DNA of 64,000 nt from Zizania palustris (taxonomy: Eukaryota; Streptophyta; Magnoliopsida; Poales; Poaceae). Below, one piece after another: positions 42,429 through 53,200 of the stretch. Positions within the stretch are counted from its first letter, which is position 1, and each line of letters begins with the position of its first letter. The position numbers were made by a program, and so were the translations under genes. The stretch lies in the NCBI GenBank assembly GCA_019279435.1, contig JAAALK010002126.1, positions 1 through 64,000 of the forward strand. Reading direction: 5' to 3'. A model generated the notes under the pieces. The model made no database searches, was not told the DNA's origin, and worked only from the letters and a program-made list of their open reading frames with translations.

Positions 42429-43710
42429 ATGGCTTAGAACGACCGACGGTGGATGTATAGTGGTTGGATAAAAAGTGGAGCTCACACGAGAGAGTGGGTA
42501 ATCAACGCTGAGAAAATTTTTGATCGTGCATTCGCTTTGACAACAAACACTGGCGCAAGGTGCCCATGCATGAAGTGTAGAAATTCTCGTTGGCAAGACA
42601 AGAGGACGTTGTCATTGCATATTTGCAAATATGGTTTCGAGCCAGGTTATGAAGTTTGGACTTTTCACGGCGAGACAGGCCGTGAAAAAACGGTATTAGT
42701 AGTGGAAGAAGAAGATGATAGCATTGCTAACGATGGGATGGATGAGATGCTTGATGCTATACGACCGGAGTTTGAATCAAACCCTGAGGATCCTCCAACA
42801 CCGGAGGTTCAAAAGTTTTTCGACATCCTTCGAGCTTCAGAAGAGCCATTACATGAGCACACCACCATAAGCATTCTCGCTTTCGTGACTCGTATTATGG
42901 CTATTAAGTCAAAGTTTGCATTTTAAAACAATTGGTATAAGGAGCTCTTTAATCTGATCAGCGATATCCTTCCTAAGAACCATAAGGTGTCGAAAGACAT
43001 GTACCAGTCAAAGAAAATGTTTTCTTCTCTCGCTATGGAGTATGAGAAGATTGATGTGTGCCGAGATAATTGTATGTTGTTCTGGAAAGAACATAGTAAT
43101 GAGGTGAAATGCTTAAAATGTGGTAAACCAAGATTCGTAGAGGTCATAATTGAAGACGGAGAGAAGGTGACGACAGAGGTTGCTCATAAGCAACTTCTTT
43201 ACATGCCTCTTACACCTCGGGTGAAACGATTGTCTCTCTCAAAGAAAACCGCTAGACATATGCGATGGCATAAAGAAGGTGTACGTGAGAATAATCAAGT
43301 AATGGTGCACCAATCTGATGGTGAGGCATGGAAGGCTCTAGATGATTTTGATGCAGACTTTGCTAGTGATGCAAGGAATGTTCGCATTGGGTTGGCAACA
43401 GATGGATTCATGCCTTTCAATGTAACCGCATCGTCATACTCTTGTTGGCCTGTGTTTGCTATTCCATACAACCTTCCACCTTCGTTTTATATGAAATATG
43501 AATTATGTTCCTGTGTCTCATTATACCCGGTCCAGAGCATCCTGGAACATGACTAAATGTGATGCTGAAGCCCTTAATTTAAGAGTTGAAACAATTGTGG
43601 AAAGGAGTTGAAGCATATGACTATGACTAGAAGCAAATATTCAATCTTCGAGATGCGTATCTGTGGTCGGTCCACGATTTTCCGGCATGTTAGCAATGTT
43701 AAGAGTTTGT
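42429..43710 (+). pseudogene. TNP2-type CACTA transposase, 5' part only
   Basis: The frame begins at ATG 42429 with a stop at codon 3, then RRWMYSGWIKSG and CPCMKCRNSRWQDK, and YGFEPGYEVWTFHGE, matching the transposase-associated N-terminal domain. After a break at about 42923 come the TNP2 phrases YEKIDVCRDNCMLFWKEH, CLKCGKPRF, RHMRWHKEG, GEAWKALDDFDADFASDARN and IGLATDGFMPFN. Past frameshifts near 43500, IIPGPEHPGT, LWKGVEAYDYD and LRDAYLWSVHDFPA are still readable. The gene then stops short; the rest of the catalytic domain is deleted and intron sequence of another gene follows. Confidence 0.9.
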
Positions 43711-43754
43711 GTAATTTCATTTTTCTCCGTCTAATCGGACATGTTTTGTGCAGG

Positions 43755-44504
43755 CGCAGTATGGTGAACACATGGTTTGACTCCATGGAGAGAACTATGA
43801 TTGGCGGAGAGAACCTGTCGACCAAATGGCCGTGTACTCCAGCGAAGGTGGCAAAAGCCATGGATGGTGAGACAGTGTTGTTATTAATGTTTTGTGTATG
43901 GTATTGTGATGGTAACTAACTCATTCAATGTTGCAGGTACTCCATGTTCAATGGAGTTATTGACTCGAGAGCAGTGAGAGCTCAGAAGTCAGCTCAGTCG
44001 TCACATAGCTCCGTCGGAGTTGGCTCCAGCCGTCGTCGCTCAGAAGAAACCGCGGAGATGGTTCGGATGAGGGAGGAAATGAGGCGGCGCGATGACCACA
44101 ACATGAAACAACAAGAGTACTATACTGCATGCTTAGCACAATAGCAGGCGATGATCCAAGTAAGTTTAGTTTAGAGTGTTGCCATTAAAAAGTATTCAGA
44201 AATAGGTTTAGAACTAACTGATTACATCATAACATGTGTAGCAACTAGCCCAGCAGCATGGTGGATTTGACATGTCCATGTTCCAACCACTACCTGCCCC
44301 GCCACCACCACTATCTCCTACATCACTTGAGGTACCTCCTAGATACTTAAGTTAGAGTTTAGAAGGGTAGTTGAGTTCGTTCTCTAATTTTGTCTATTTC
44401 TTTAGAGTTTCCGTACGCCTGGTCAGGATGGAGCCTCCGGGGCAAATGTGCATGAAGCGGGAGGCAGCGGCAGCGCCCACGACCCAAATGTGTGCGATCA
44501 GTGA
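43755..44504 (+). pseudogene. 3' exons of a Ptta/En/Spm-type second transposon gene
   Basis: Four exon-like pieces each follow a TTGCAG/TGTAG/TTTAG acceptor, at about 43755, 43937, 44242 and 44406. The readable text includes YSSEGGKSHG joined to RYSMFNGVIDSRAVRA, then SSRRRSEETAEMVRMREEMRRRDDHNMKQQEYY, a charged helical tail typical of plant Ptta/En/Spm-family proteins, then a proline-rich stretch and a stop at 44502-44504. A stop occurs within the first piece and another after CLAQ at 44142. The N-terminal exons were removed with the 3' half of the transposase gene. Confidence 0.7.
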
Positions 44505-44820
44505 GTATGGATGTGTATTGTGAACCTGGATTGAATCTGGATGTGATATGCGCTTTGATTGAATCTCGATGTGTTATGTGACTTTGTATGTGAATTTGGA
44601 TGGTATATGTGAATTCGGATGTGTATTAGTGAATGTGAGTTTGGATGTGAATTAAGTTGTGTTATGTGATTTTGGATGTGATGTGTTAAGTTTGGATGTG
44701 AGATGTGATTTTGGATGTTATATGTGAAGTTTGAATGTGATTTTGGATGTGAGATGTGAATTTGGATGTGTATTGTGAATGTGATATAAATTGTGTTTGG
44801 ATGTGAGTGTGAATAGGGGA
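44505..44820 (+). repeat. Degenerate TTGGATGTGA minisatellite
   Basis: More than a dozen irregular repeats of TTGGATGTGAAT/TTGGATGTG with interspersed TATGTGA lie between the last exon and the right subterminal region of the CACTA element. Confidence 0.8.
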
Positions 44821-44839
44821 ACCAGGAAAAAACAAAAAA

Positions 44840-45237
44840 AATAGCAGCTAACTTCCGTCGGCTTTGACCATAGCCAACGGAAGTTAGCTGCTTTCCGCCA
44901 CGTGGGCAGAAAGGCTAACTTCCGTCGGCTAGGGCCAAAGCCGATGGAAGTTAGCTGCCCCTAACTTTCGTCGGCCAGGCTGGCCGACGGAAGTTAGTGC
45001 CCCTCTGCTGACGTGGCAGAGTTCGGCGCTAATTTCCGTCGGCCATGTGAAGCCAACGAAAGTTAGCTAACTTCCGTCAGCAATCGACGGAAGTTAGCTA
45101 ACTTCCGTCTACTCGATTATGTCGGCCAAATGCCGACGGAAGTTAGCCTTTTGCCGACGGAAGTTAGCTTCTTCCGTCGGGAAAGGGCTAACTTCCGTCG
45201 GCTTTGGCCGACGGAAGTTGCTTGGATTGTTGTAGTG
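44840..45237. repeat. Right subterminal repeats of the CACTA element
   Basis: At least ten alternating GCTAACTTCCGTCGGC and GCCGACGGAAGTTAGC units occur, some diverged (CTTTCGTCGG, GCCAACGAAAG). The last 80 bases are shared with the right end of the miniature element at 9476-9699. Confidence 0.9.
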
Positions 45238-45240
45238 TAT

Positions 45241-46660
45241 GGATGGGGGTAGTGATGGCTGGGCAAGTCAAGCTTCTTTACCAAATCTGAACTCACCAAA
45301 GTATTGCAGCTACCTCCATCAATGATGACACAAGCTCGTCGATTGTGGATGACGAAGAAGGTTTGGAAAAGGATGTGGTGTTGAAGCTTTTGTGGTTGTT
45401 GCAACTGTGTGTTGAGCACGCGGTGCATGATGATGCTCCAAAAAGCCGTCGTTTCCAAGCTACCAAGGACATCGCCGTCGTCCGCTGTCGCAACTTCTAT
45501 CGCATCATCTTCGATGTCGGAGGTGCTGATGCACCCGTCATCCGTAGCGATGTATGTCTGCTGACTTGGGCAATCCTTCTGCACCTGGCCAAACCCGAGG
45601 CAGCGATGGCACTGAATGCCAGGCGTGCATCCTATAGAAGGCACGGAGGATGCACTTGCCGCTAGAACCTACAAGTTTTTTACCTGAATCCAAAGGTTTA
45701 GGTGGTGCAGCCACTCCGGCATCTGTTGGTCATTTGCTCAATGGAGGGGGCGCCCGAAAGGAGGACGGCTTGGTCAGGCCAGAAGATGTCGTCGAACGCT
45801 GCGTGTATGTGGTGCAGACCTTGCTCTTGTCCTGGAAAGCACATCACTGCTACTCTTTTTCTGCAAATATAGCCAACTGAAACAACTGGTTGACAGTGTT
45901 AAATACCTTATAATCCACTATGTCCTAAATTTCACGCCGCAAACCCGAGTAAAAACGACAAATAGAATCCTCGAGGCCCTCTACCATGCCACAACGCATC
46001 AAACCCTTTTGAAGCTCACCATAATAAGTCTGCACAAAATTATCGCTCTGTTCTAAGCGCATCAATCGATTACACAGATCTCTATTATAAGAAGGGGGAA
46101 CAAATCTATCACGCATAACAACCTTAAGTTTGTCCCATGTAGTAGGTGCAAGCCCCGCGGAAGTTAAACCAGTCCACACCAAATGATAGCAAAATCCTTA
46201 AATTCGCTAGTGGCTTATCTAACTCTATGTTGGTCAGGTACAAGATGAGCACTAAATTTCTATTCGACAGTCATCTCCCAATCAAGATATCCCTCACCAT
46301 CATAATGTCCAGAAAATGAAGGTATACTGAATTTAATTTTAGCATAAGTGTCATCGTGAGCACGGTTATGATTACCACCCATACATACGGTGTTGGTGCG
46401 TAGATGATATCGAAGTCACGCATCTCTGGTGGTTGCGTCCACGTCGTCATCTCTATCGGGTGGGGGCGAGTTTTCAATGCAGCCACCCTGTCGGTTACAG
46501 TGGATATCCATTTATCCAAGCGCTCAATGGACTCTAGGAGTCTGAGGTCCTTGATGGCAGTGGTGATTTTCTGGGTGAGAGCTTCTGTCATTGCCTTCTG
46601 CCCCTACTCAAGGGCCTCACGTAATTGACCCTGGCTCACACCTCCATCATCACTTGCCAT
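45241..46660 (-). pseudogene. Gag and protease start of F
   Basis: The likely start is the ATG at 46660 (MASDDGGVSQGQLREALE), with a stop at codon 19. The frame continues with MTEALTQKITTAIKDL, then a capsid part (46182-45925) with WDKLKVVMRDRFVPPSYNRDL and RLEQSDNFVQTYYGELQ. A knuckle CHRCLGFGQVQKDC (about 45600) has Q where the family has H. The protease start DGGSCNTLVSSDLVKKLDLP follows (about 45300). The gene is cut at 45240 by the CACTA insertion and continues at 40892. Stops and frameshifts make it inactive. Confidence 0.87.
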
Positions 46661-47652
46661 TGTAGACACAAAAAAATAGGAACAAACAGTGAAGGTTATC
46701 CCTAATAAGATACTACGTAGGACCGGTGGTGTCTCTCTCTCAATCAACACCTCAAGAGGAAACACCTTACCAAGCTCTTACAAGGTTCTTACCAACAAGA
46801 CAAAGGATACTTGGGAGGCGTGCTCTACGATTGCAAGGATCAATAACCTGTTGTCCAGAAGGTGTATGTGGAGCTATAGGAAGGCTAGCTATGTGAGTGG
46901 GACACAATTCAATAACAGATAGTAACGCTGAATAAATGTTCAAACTATTAGTCTTAATTGTTGGTCTCCTCATGTCCTAAGAAAAGTAGTGTCAACAAGA
47001 AAGAAACAAGGATGGATAGGATGAAAAGAAACAAGGATGAACACGATGAAAAGCAAGGACAATGTCAGCACAACACCAGCAAAACAAGTATCAGCACCAA
47101 GTATCTTTGTTTTGTTTCTTCTATTTTTTTGTTTTTCTTTCTTTTTATTTTTTTGCAACCAAGTACCAACAACACTATGAACCAATATTAAGAACAACAC
47201 CAAGTATCAGCTCAAACCGATGTTAGATGTTATCGGTACAGAATTTTGATCGTTTGGAAAAACAGTTGTTGAAACTTCAGAGCACGAAACGAAGGCCTTC
47301 CTGATTTTTTTTAATTTTTTTGAAATCACCGATCGAAAAGTTATGCCCGTTTCAATGAGGACCCTCCAAAATCGGATCTGTTGGTGGTAGAATCGGTAGC
47401 GGATGTGAATTGGTGGGGTGGAAAAATTGGCAGTGGAAAAGGGAAACACACAAACCGATCTAAGACACGAATTAACCAGCAACAAAGACACAAACTTGGA
47501 CACAATCTCAACACTACGGACTCTGAAAGAGAATTGTGCAAAAGTCTAACAATGTCTAGGACGGGGAAATTTTTTTTTTTGGATTTTCTGTGGACTCTAG
47601 GACGAAGGAGAAATTAACTCGACAAAGGGAAGGCGGACCTGATGGTAAACCT
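46661..47652 (-). other. Leader of F between primer site and gag
   Basis: About 1 kb lies between the primer site and the gag start. It is AT-rich with T- and A-runs on either strand. No coding or RNA-gene signal is seen. Confidence 0.6.
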
Positions 47653-47666
47653 GTCTCTGGATACCA
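47653..47666 (-). other. Primer-binding site of F
   Basis: The minus strand reads TGGTATCCAGAGAC two bases inside the LTR end: a tRNA-Met-type site with one inserted C relative to TGGTATCAGAGC. Confidence 0.8.
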
Positions 47667-47668
47667 CT

Positions 47669-48547
47669 TGATGTAAACTAGGGTTCCCAATCTTCCGAAA
47701 GGTTCTGGTATCTCTTGATTTGGTGGAGTCGCTACACAAATCGACCCGGCTTTTAGACGGCACGTCTTCAGCCCACAATCATAGCGCAACGTCTCCTTTG
47801 GTTATCGACCAAACAGTGCTCAGTCAACCTCGCAAAGAAGGATAATCCTTGCTTACGAATTGAAGAACACAAGCAAGAACCAAGAAGAATGCAACCGAAT
47901 TGCAGATGTATGATTAAACTCACAAATTGGGGTTCTACAAACCGATATGACGGCGAAACTATTCTCGACAGAATAATCTAAGCAAAACCCATGAGAGACA
48001 GTGGCAGCTGCTGTTTATATAGGCTAATGAACGTGGTTTAACACTAGAACGTGTCCTTAAGGGACTCCAACTCAGTACATGGGCCAAAGGCCCAAACTGG
48101 TGATGTAGCACCGAAACGGTTCTAGAAATCGGTATTGTTTTGACAATTGCTGATGACTCTGATTTTATCTTGATGTGAGGTTGGTCTCATTGGAAAGGTT
48201 ATCTTCTCATCTTTCCAACCATATGTGGAACGTCCAAATCGGAGGTCGTATGAATCCTGGGGGTCTATTTTACTGTCAGGTGGTCATGAAGTCCTAATTG
48301 GACTCGAAGTCGACTTGGATTGCACCTCCAACTTGGCTTGCACTCCCTTGCTGTACCTCCAAGCTTCCAAGTCCTTCTTCATGAATCTCCTGGTCCTCTC
48401 CTTGGTTCCTAATCACAATATAATCATTAGGTACCAATCTATTCTCAAATTCATAATTTGAAATGCTTAGGAACAAGCTAACTTCTAAATTCAAGTGTCG
48501 TGCACAAGCTCTAGTGATCGGACCTTGAATGTCCAGCGGAGAAGTGA
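47669..48547 (-). repeat. 5' LTR of F (879 bp)
   Basis: It has the same length and ends as 25270-26148. It also carries a 66-codon remnant (48494-48294) of the pol tail that is encoded in the 3' LTR. Confidence 0.9.
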
Positions 48548-49526
48548 ATTCACTTTTACCCGTGCCATGCCGAATCAGATCCTGGCCATTGAATTCACTT
48601 CGAGTGGTCAGGATTAGATCCCGGAATGGAGCACCCTAATGCAGTCAGGCCCCGTTGACCAGTATCTAGCGATCCGGGACGTCCATTTTCACTTAAACAC
48701 TCCGCGTGCAGCGCATCCGCCAGATCTCAATCCAACGGCTCTGGTTCACCCGGCTCATAGCACAGTGCGCTGGTTCACCATGAACTCGTTTCACCGTGGA
48801 CTAGAGTCTAATTTAAAATTTAAATAAATTCTAGAAATCGCTTTAAACTTCAAAAATTCATATCTCCTTCAAATTAACTCCAAATTTTACCATTCTAATT
48901 GCAGAAAATTTATCTTTTTATTCTCTTCATGTTAATCCAATAAAATTCATATGTTTAGACTAAACTTTTATATTATTTTAATTGGAATTAAAGTAAAAAT
49001 TCTATAAATTATTTTAAACTTCAAAAATTCATAACTTCTTGGAATTAGCTCTAAATTTAACCATTCAAATTTTAGAGAGTTTATATTTTAATCCCCTACC
49101 TGTTTAGCCAATAAAACTTATATGATTGTACTGTTGGTTTTATTGTTTTTAATTGTTTACTTCTTTTCGTTTTGTGTGCCGAGAAGATTACGACGCCATC
49201 GAGGAGTCGGAGTGTTTTCTTGAAGTCTCCCCTCCATCCTTTGTGGAACAAGGCAGGTAACCACCCCATTTTTGAGCATATTGAACCCAGTTTTTAATTA
49301 AATATCGCTAAAATCCATAGGTGATAATTGCATTAGTCCAATCAAATGCCCTACAACATATTTATCAGGTCCCCAACCTTGATGTGCAACCCAAGCCATG
49401 CTATCGAGCCTAAATTCCTTGTCACCTCGAAACTTACTAATATTATAAGTGTCCAATGTATCGACACAACTGCTATAGGACTAAAAAAGTGTCATCCATA
49501 CTTGGATTCTCATATATGATCCCCGT
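48548..49526 (+). repeat. Solo LTR E, piece 2 of 3
   Basis: This continues LTR E between F and H. It includes repeated TTCAAAAATTCATA phrases (48850 and 49020), an AT-rich middle, and GTGCCGAGAAGATTACGACG near 49178. The last five bases, CCCGT, are the TSD of H. No gene is seen. Confidence 0.7.
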
Positions 49527-50018
49527 TGTTGGGGGAAAATACTTCACCCTCAGGACTTACAGATTGATAGTCAAGATAACTTATCGACTTCGATGCTCCG
49601 AGCTTATGCCCGAAGGTGGTGGAGTTATTAAGCCGAAGGGTGCTTCGACTTACAATCTGAAGGTACCCTCCGCATGCTATGAAGCTCCGGTGGAAAACTG
49701 CAAGTCTGATAAGATGTTTGACTTATCTACCTACTCCGGATAGATTTTACCATTTTAACCCTGTTCGGGGTACCAAATAGTTTCCACTATGTCGGTTGTA
49801 TTTGAGGGGTAAATAGGTCTTTTCCTTAGACTTTTTGCCTATAAATATGCTCCTTCTTACCATATAATAGGCATCGAATACTTAGCCATTCAATACACAA
49901 TTTCGGACTACTTAAGCTATTATCCAATTCGGAGGCTTGAGATAGTTCTCAATACAAATTCACTGTTTGTTAGTTCTTAATCTTAGAGAACCTGTTAGCA
50001 TAATCTTTTACGCCAACA
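49527..50018 (+). repeat. 5' LTR of H (492 bp)
   Basis: Starts TGTTGGGGGAAAATACTTC and ends TACGCCAACA. The TATA region CCTATAAATATGC lies about 310 bases in, as in G. Confidence 0.95.
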
Positions 50019-50020
50019 GT

Positions 50021-50037
50021 TGGCGCCGTCTTTGGGG
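50021..50037 (+). other. Primer-binding site of H
   Basis: TGGCGCCGTCTTTGGGG begins two bases after the LTR. Nine bases match the tRNA-Asp complement, as in A and G. Confidence 0.78.
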
Positions 50038-50224
50038 ATCCTAGTTCTAAAAGCTAGTTCTCCACTACTGACTGCACTTCGAAGAGCACTTGCGGAGGGA
50101 GCTTCGGAGTCTCAAGATTCCGCGCACCCTTCGGTAAGGGCTTTCTTAGTGCAGTTCGAAGGCCTATCCTCGCTTTCCCAAACCAATCAAAGTCCTCAGT
50201 CTTCGGACCTCTTTTTCATTAGCT

Positions 50225-53200
50225 ATGCCTCCCAAGCGGAGCCTAGCCTCGGATCCTCCCCGAAGGTCCCCTCGGACCAACGGACCAGGACCCTCAGCTG
50301 TTCCAACAACCCTCGAAGGCGTCGCTAGACGTCGAGTACCCAGAGGCCCTCAGGCTGCTCCTACGGTGCTCCAAACCGATTATGCCAGTTCCCGAGACTC
50401 GGAGCTACTCTCTGAAGGAGATGACGACCTTCCTGAGGACGAGGCTACTCAAGTAGCGTGACTTCAAGAGGAAGTGGCTAGGTGGAGGCAAGAGGCCGCT
50501 GATCGCCTCCGCTCCCAAGCTTCCACCTAGGCTCCAGAAGGGCCCCAAGACGGTGGTGCTCGCAACCTTCCCGAAGCTATCCATGTCCCGGAGGAGGCTG
50601 AGAATGCATCCTTCGATGACGAGTGTCTGCTGCATTCGGACTTGCAAAAGGTGCCCTTCGATCCCAGGTTCAAAGCCTCAAAGCTGCACAAGTATTCTGG
50701 TGGGTCTGACCCCGAAGAATTCGCTCATTCATATGCCCTGGCGATAGAAGCAAGCGGAGGGGTGCATAACACTATGGCAAAGTGTTTTCCCCTCGCTCTC
50801 GAAGGTGTGGCTCTCCGATGGTTCTAGTCTTTAAAGCTAGGATCGATCAAATCCTGGGAGAAATTGAAGAGTAAGTTTGTAAGCAACTTCCAAGGTACCT
50901 TTGTGGCTCCGATGTCAACAGGGAGCTTATTTCAGGTGAAGCAGCGAGCAGGGGAGACACTTCGAGAATACTTCACACGCTTCGCCCACACCAAATCGTA
51001 GATCAAGGGCCTAACTACCTCCTCGGTAGTCGATGCTGCCCGTGAAGGGGTGTTGAACCCAGATCTCCTGAGCAAGCTTCATCGGAAACCAGTGTCATCC
51101 GTGGCACAACTGATGGCATACTTCGAACAATATGCCAAGGTGGAGGAAGGATGCCTCTGAAGAGCCTCAACACCTATACCAGCCCTTCGGGAAGTGAAGA
51201 CGGAGCACGAAGCCTCAACCCCTCCGCAACCCCCTCACGACAATCGCTTCAACGATCACAGGCGGGGAAAGAAGCACTTCCGCTTGGAGGTGTTGAACAT
51301 CGCACCCTCCGTTGTAAAGGCACCTGCCAACTTTCAGCAGGCGCAAGGCTTCAAGGCTGGAGAATCGAAGCCCCAAGGAAGAATACCTGGTAGGCATCAG
51401 AGCTTTTTCTGCTGCGTGCATGGATAGAATAGAAGCCATGACACGAAGGATTGTAAGGCGGTATTAACCCTTCGAGGTGAATACCTAGGACGAAATACAG
51501 GGCGAGGTACTTCGGATCGAACCCCTCCAGTGGCACGGTCGGAGCCTGTGCAAATCGTGGCCCGAGTCGGTGCCCCCGAAGCCCCCATGCAGCTAATGGT
51601 GGCCAACATTATGCCCCCACCGAAGCAGGAAGACCCCAAGACCGCGGAAAGTGAGTGGTCCTGCCCATCTCCGGAGCGGGGACCCTCGGTAACATGTCCA
51701 AGAGGCAGCGGCGAGAATACGTCCGTGAAGTAGGACACATAGGGACCTCGAATTCCGTGGAGGGAATGCCCGAATGGTCTACCTATTTCCTTTTTGCCAA
51801 TGATGCTGTGGGGGTGAAGTTCCCTCATGCTGACCCCTTGGTCATTTCAGCAGATATAGCTGGGGTGGAAGTTCGAAGGATCCTGGTGGACGGTGGGAGA
51901 TCCGCAGACATACTTTTTGTCCAGGCCTTTGATCAGATGTGCATACCTTAGAGGCATTTACTTCCAGTGGCCCGACCACTTCAAGATTTCACAGGTCCGC
52001 CTCTCGATGCCCTCGGCCAAATAGGCCTCGAGGTTGCCTTCAGAGAAAGGCCCTTGGCCAGGGTGGAAGAGGTGATCTTCGACGTCCTCGACGTCCCATA
52101 TCCCTACAATGCAATTTTCGGACGGGGAATGCTGAACCAGTTTGGGGCTATAGCGCATCACAACTATCTATGTCTCAAGATGCCCACGCAAGGTGGAGTT
52201 CTCACTATTTCAGGAGACCAAGCTGTAGCCCGAAGAACGAAGTATGGTCACGGCCAGCCGTTGGACCCTCGGCAAGTACACAGTGTGACGGAGCACACCG
52301 AGGACGTTCCAGAGTCTTTGAACTCTTCGAAGGGCCTTTCCCTCAAACCGAGCCCGGAAGGTGATGTCATCACGAAAATAATTCTGATGGATGGCAAAGA
52401 ATACCCAATACAGTTCGGCAAGGGGCTATCCCCGGAGATAGCTGCCTCGTTGGAAGAAGTAGTCAAGAAAAATTTGGACATCGTTGCTTGGACTGACGAA
52501 GACATCACCGGGGTTGACCGGAGTATCATCGAGCATAGCCTGCTTGTCAACCCGAATGCTAGGCCAGTACGCCAGGGGCTCCGTAAGCTGTCTGCAGAGA
52601 GGGCAGACCTCGCCAAGATAGAAGTGGAAAAATTGTTAAGGGCTGGCATCATTAGGGAAGTAGCCCACACGGAGTGGTTGGCTAACCCTATTTTTGTCAG
52701 GAAAAAGGGCTCTGGCAAATGGCGCATGTGCATCGATTTTACATCATTAAATAAAGCATGTCCGCGAGACCCCTACCCTATGCCCCGAATAGACCAGCTA
52801 GTGGATTCTATGGCTGGCTTCGAATTATTGAGTATTTTGTTATGTAAGAATGCCTTTTGGCTTGCGGAATGCCGGAGCCACATTCTCATGTTTGATAGCT
52901 AAGGCTCTAGGTCACCAAATAGGCCGAAATGTCGAATCCTATATGGATGACATTGTAATAAAGAGTGTTGTAAAGCACAAGGATAGTCTAGACATAGCTA
53001 AGACATTTGAGAGCCTCCAAGCATGTGGAGTCCGCCTCATCCCTGAAAAATGTATATTTGGGGCGCAAGCAGGAACACTGCTAGGGTACTTAGTTTCGAG
53101 TAGGTGAATTGAAGCTAGCCCAACGCAGATAAGTGCAATGCAAAGAATGGCTCCACTAGAAAATTTGAAGCAAGTCTAGAAGCTAACAGGACAGCTCGCA

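Larger units (their letters stand above)
40893..45237 (+). mobile_element. CACTA transposon with deleted transposase (4345 bp)
   Basis: The ends are CACTACAAGAAAACAG and ATTGTTGTAGTG; the TSD is TAT (40890-40892 and 45238-45240). Both subterminal regions are packed with AACTTCCGTCGGC and GCCGACGGAAGTT units in both orientations. Inside are a GC-rich 5' region, a remnant of a TNP2-type transposase gene and the 3' exons of a second En/Spm-type gene. The transposase is broken and internally deleted, so the element is non-autonomous. Confidence 0.95.
25270..48547 (-). mobile_element. Ty3/gypsy element F (chromovirus-like), split by two later insertions
   Basis: The two LTRs are 879 bp each (25270-26148 and 47669-48547). 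The internal part consists of 26149-29245, 40858-40892 and 45241-47668, read on the minus strand. A tRNA-Met-type primer site, gag with a zinc knuckle, protease, RT, RNase H and integrase occur in gypsy order. Element G (29246-40852) and a CACTA transposon (40893-45237) sit inside its protease. Over the first 180 bases the LTRs differ at roughly one base in eight by eye, so it is clearly older than G. I found no convincing TSD (CAACT on the left, ATTCA on the right). Confidence 0.88.
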
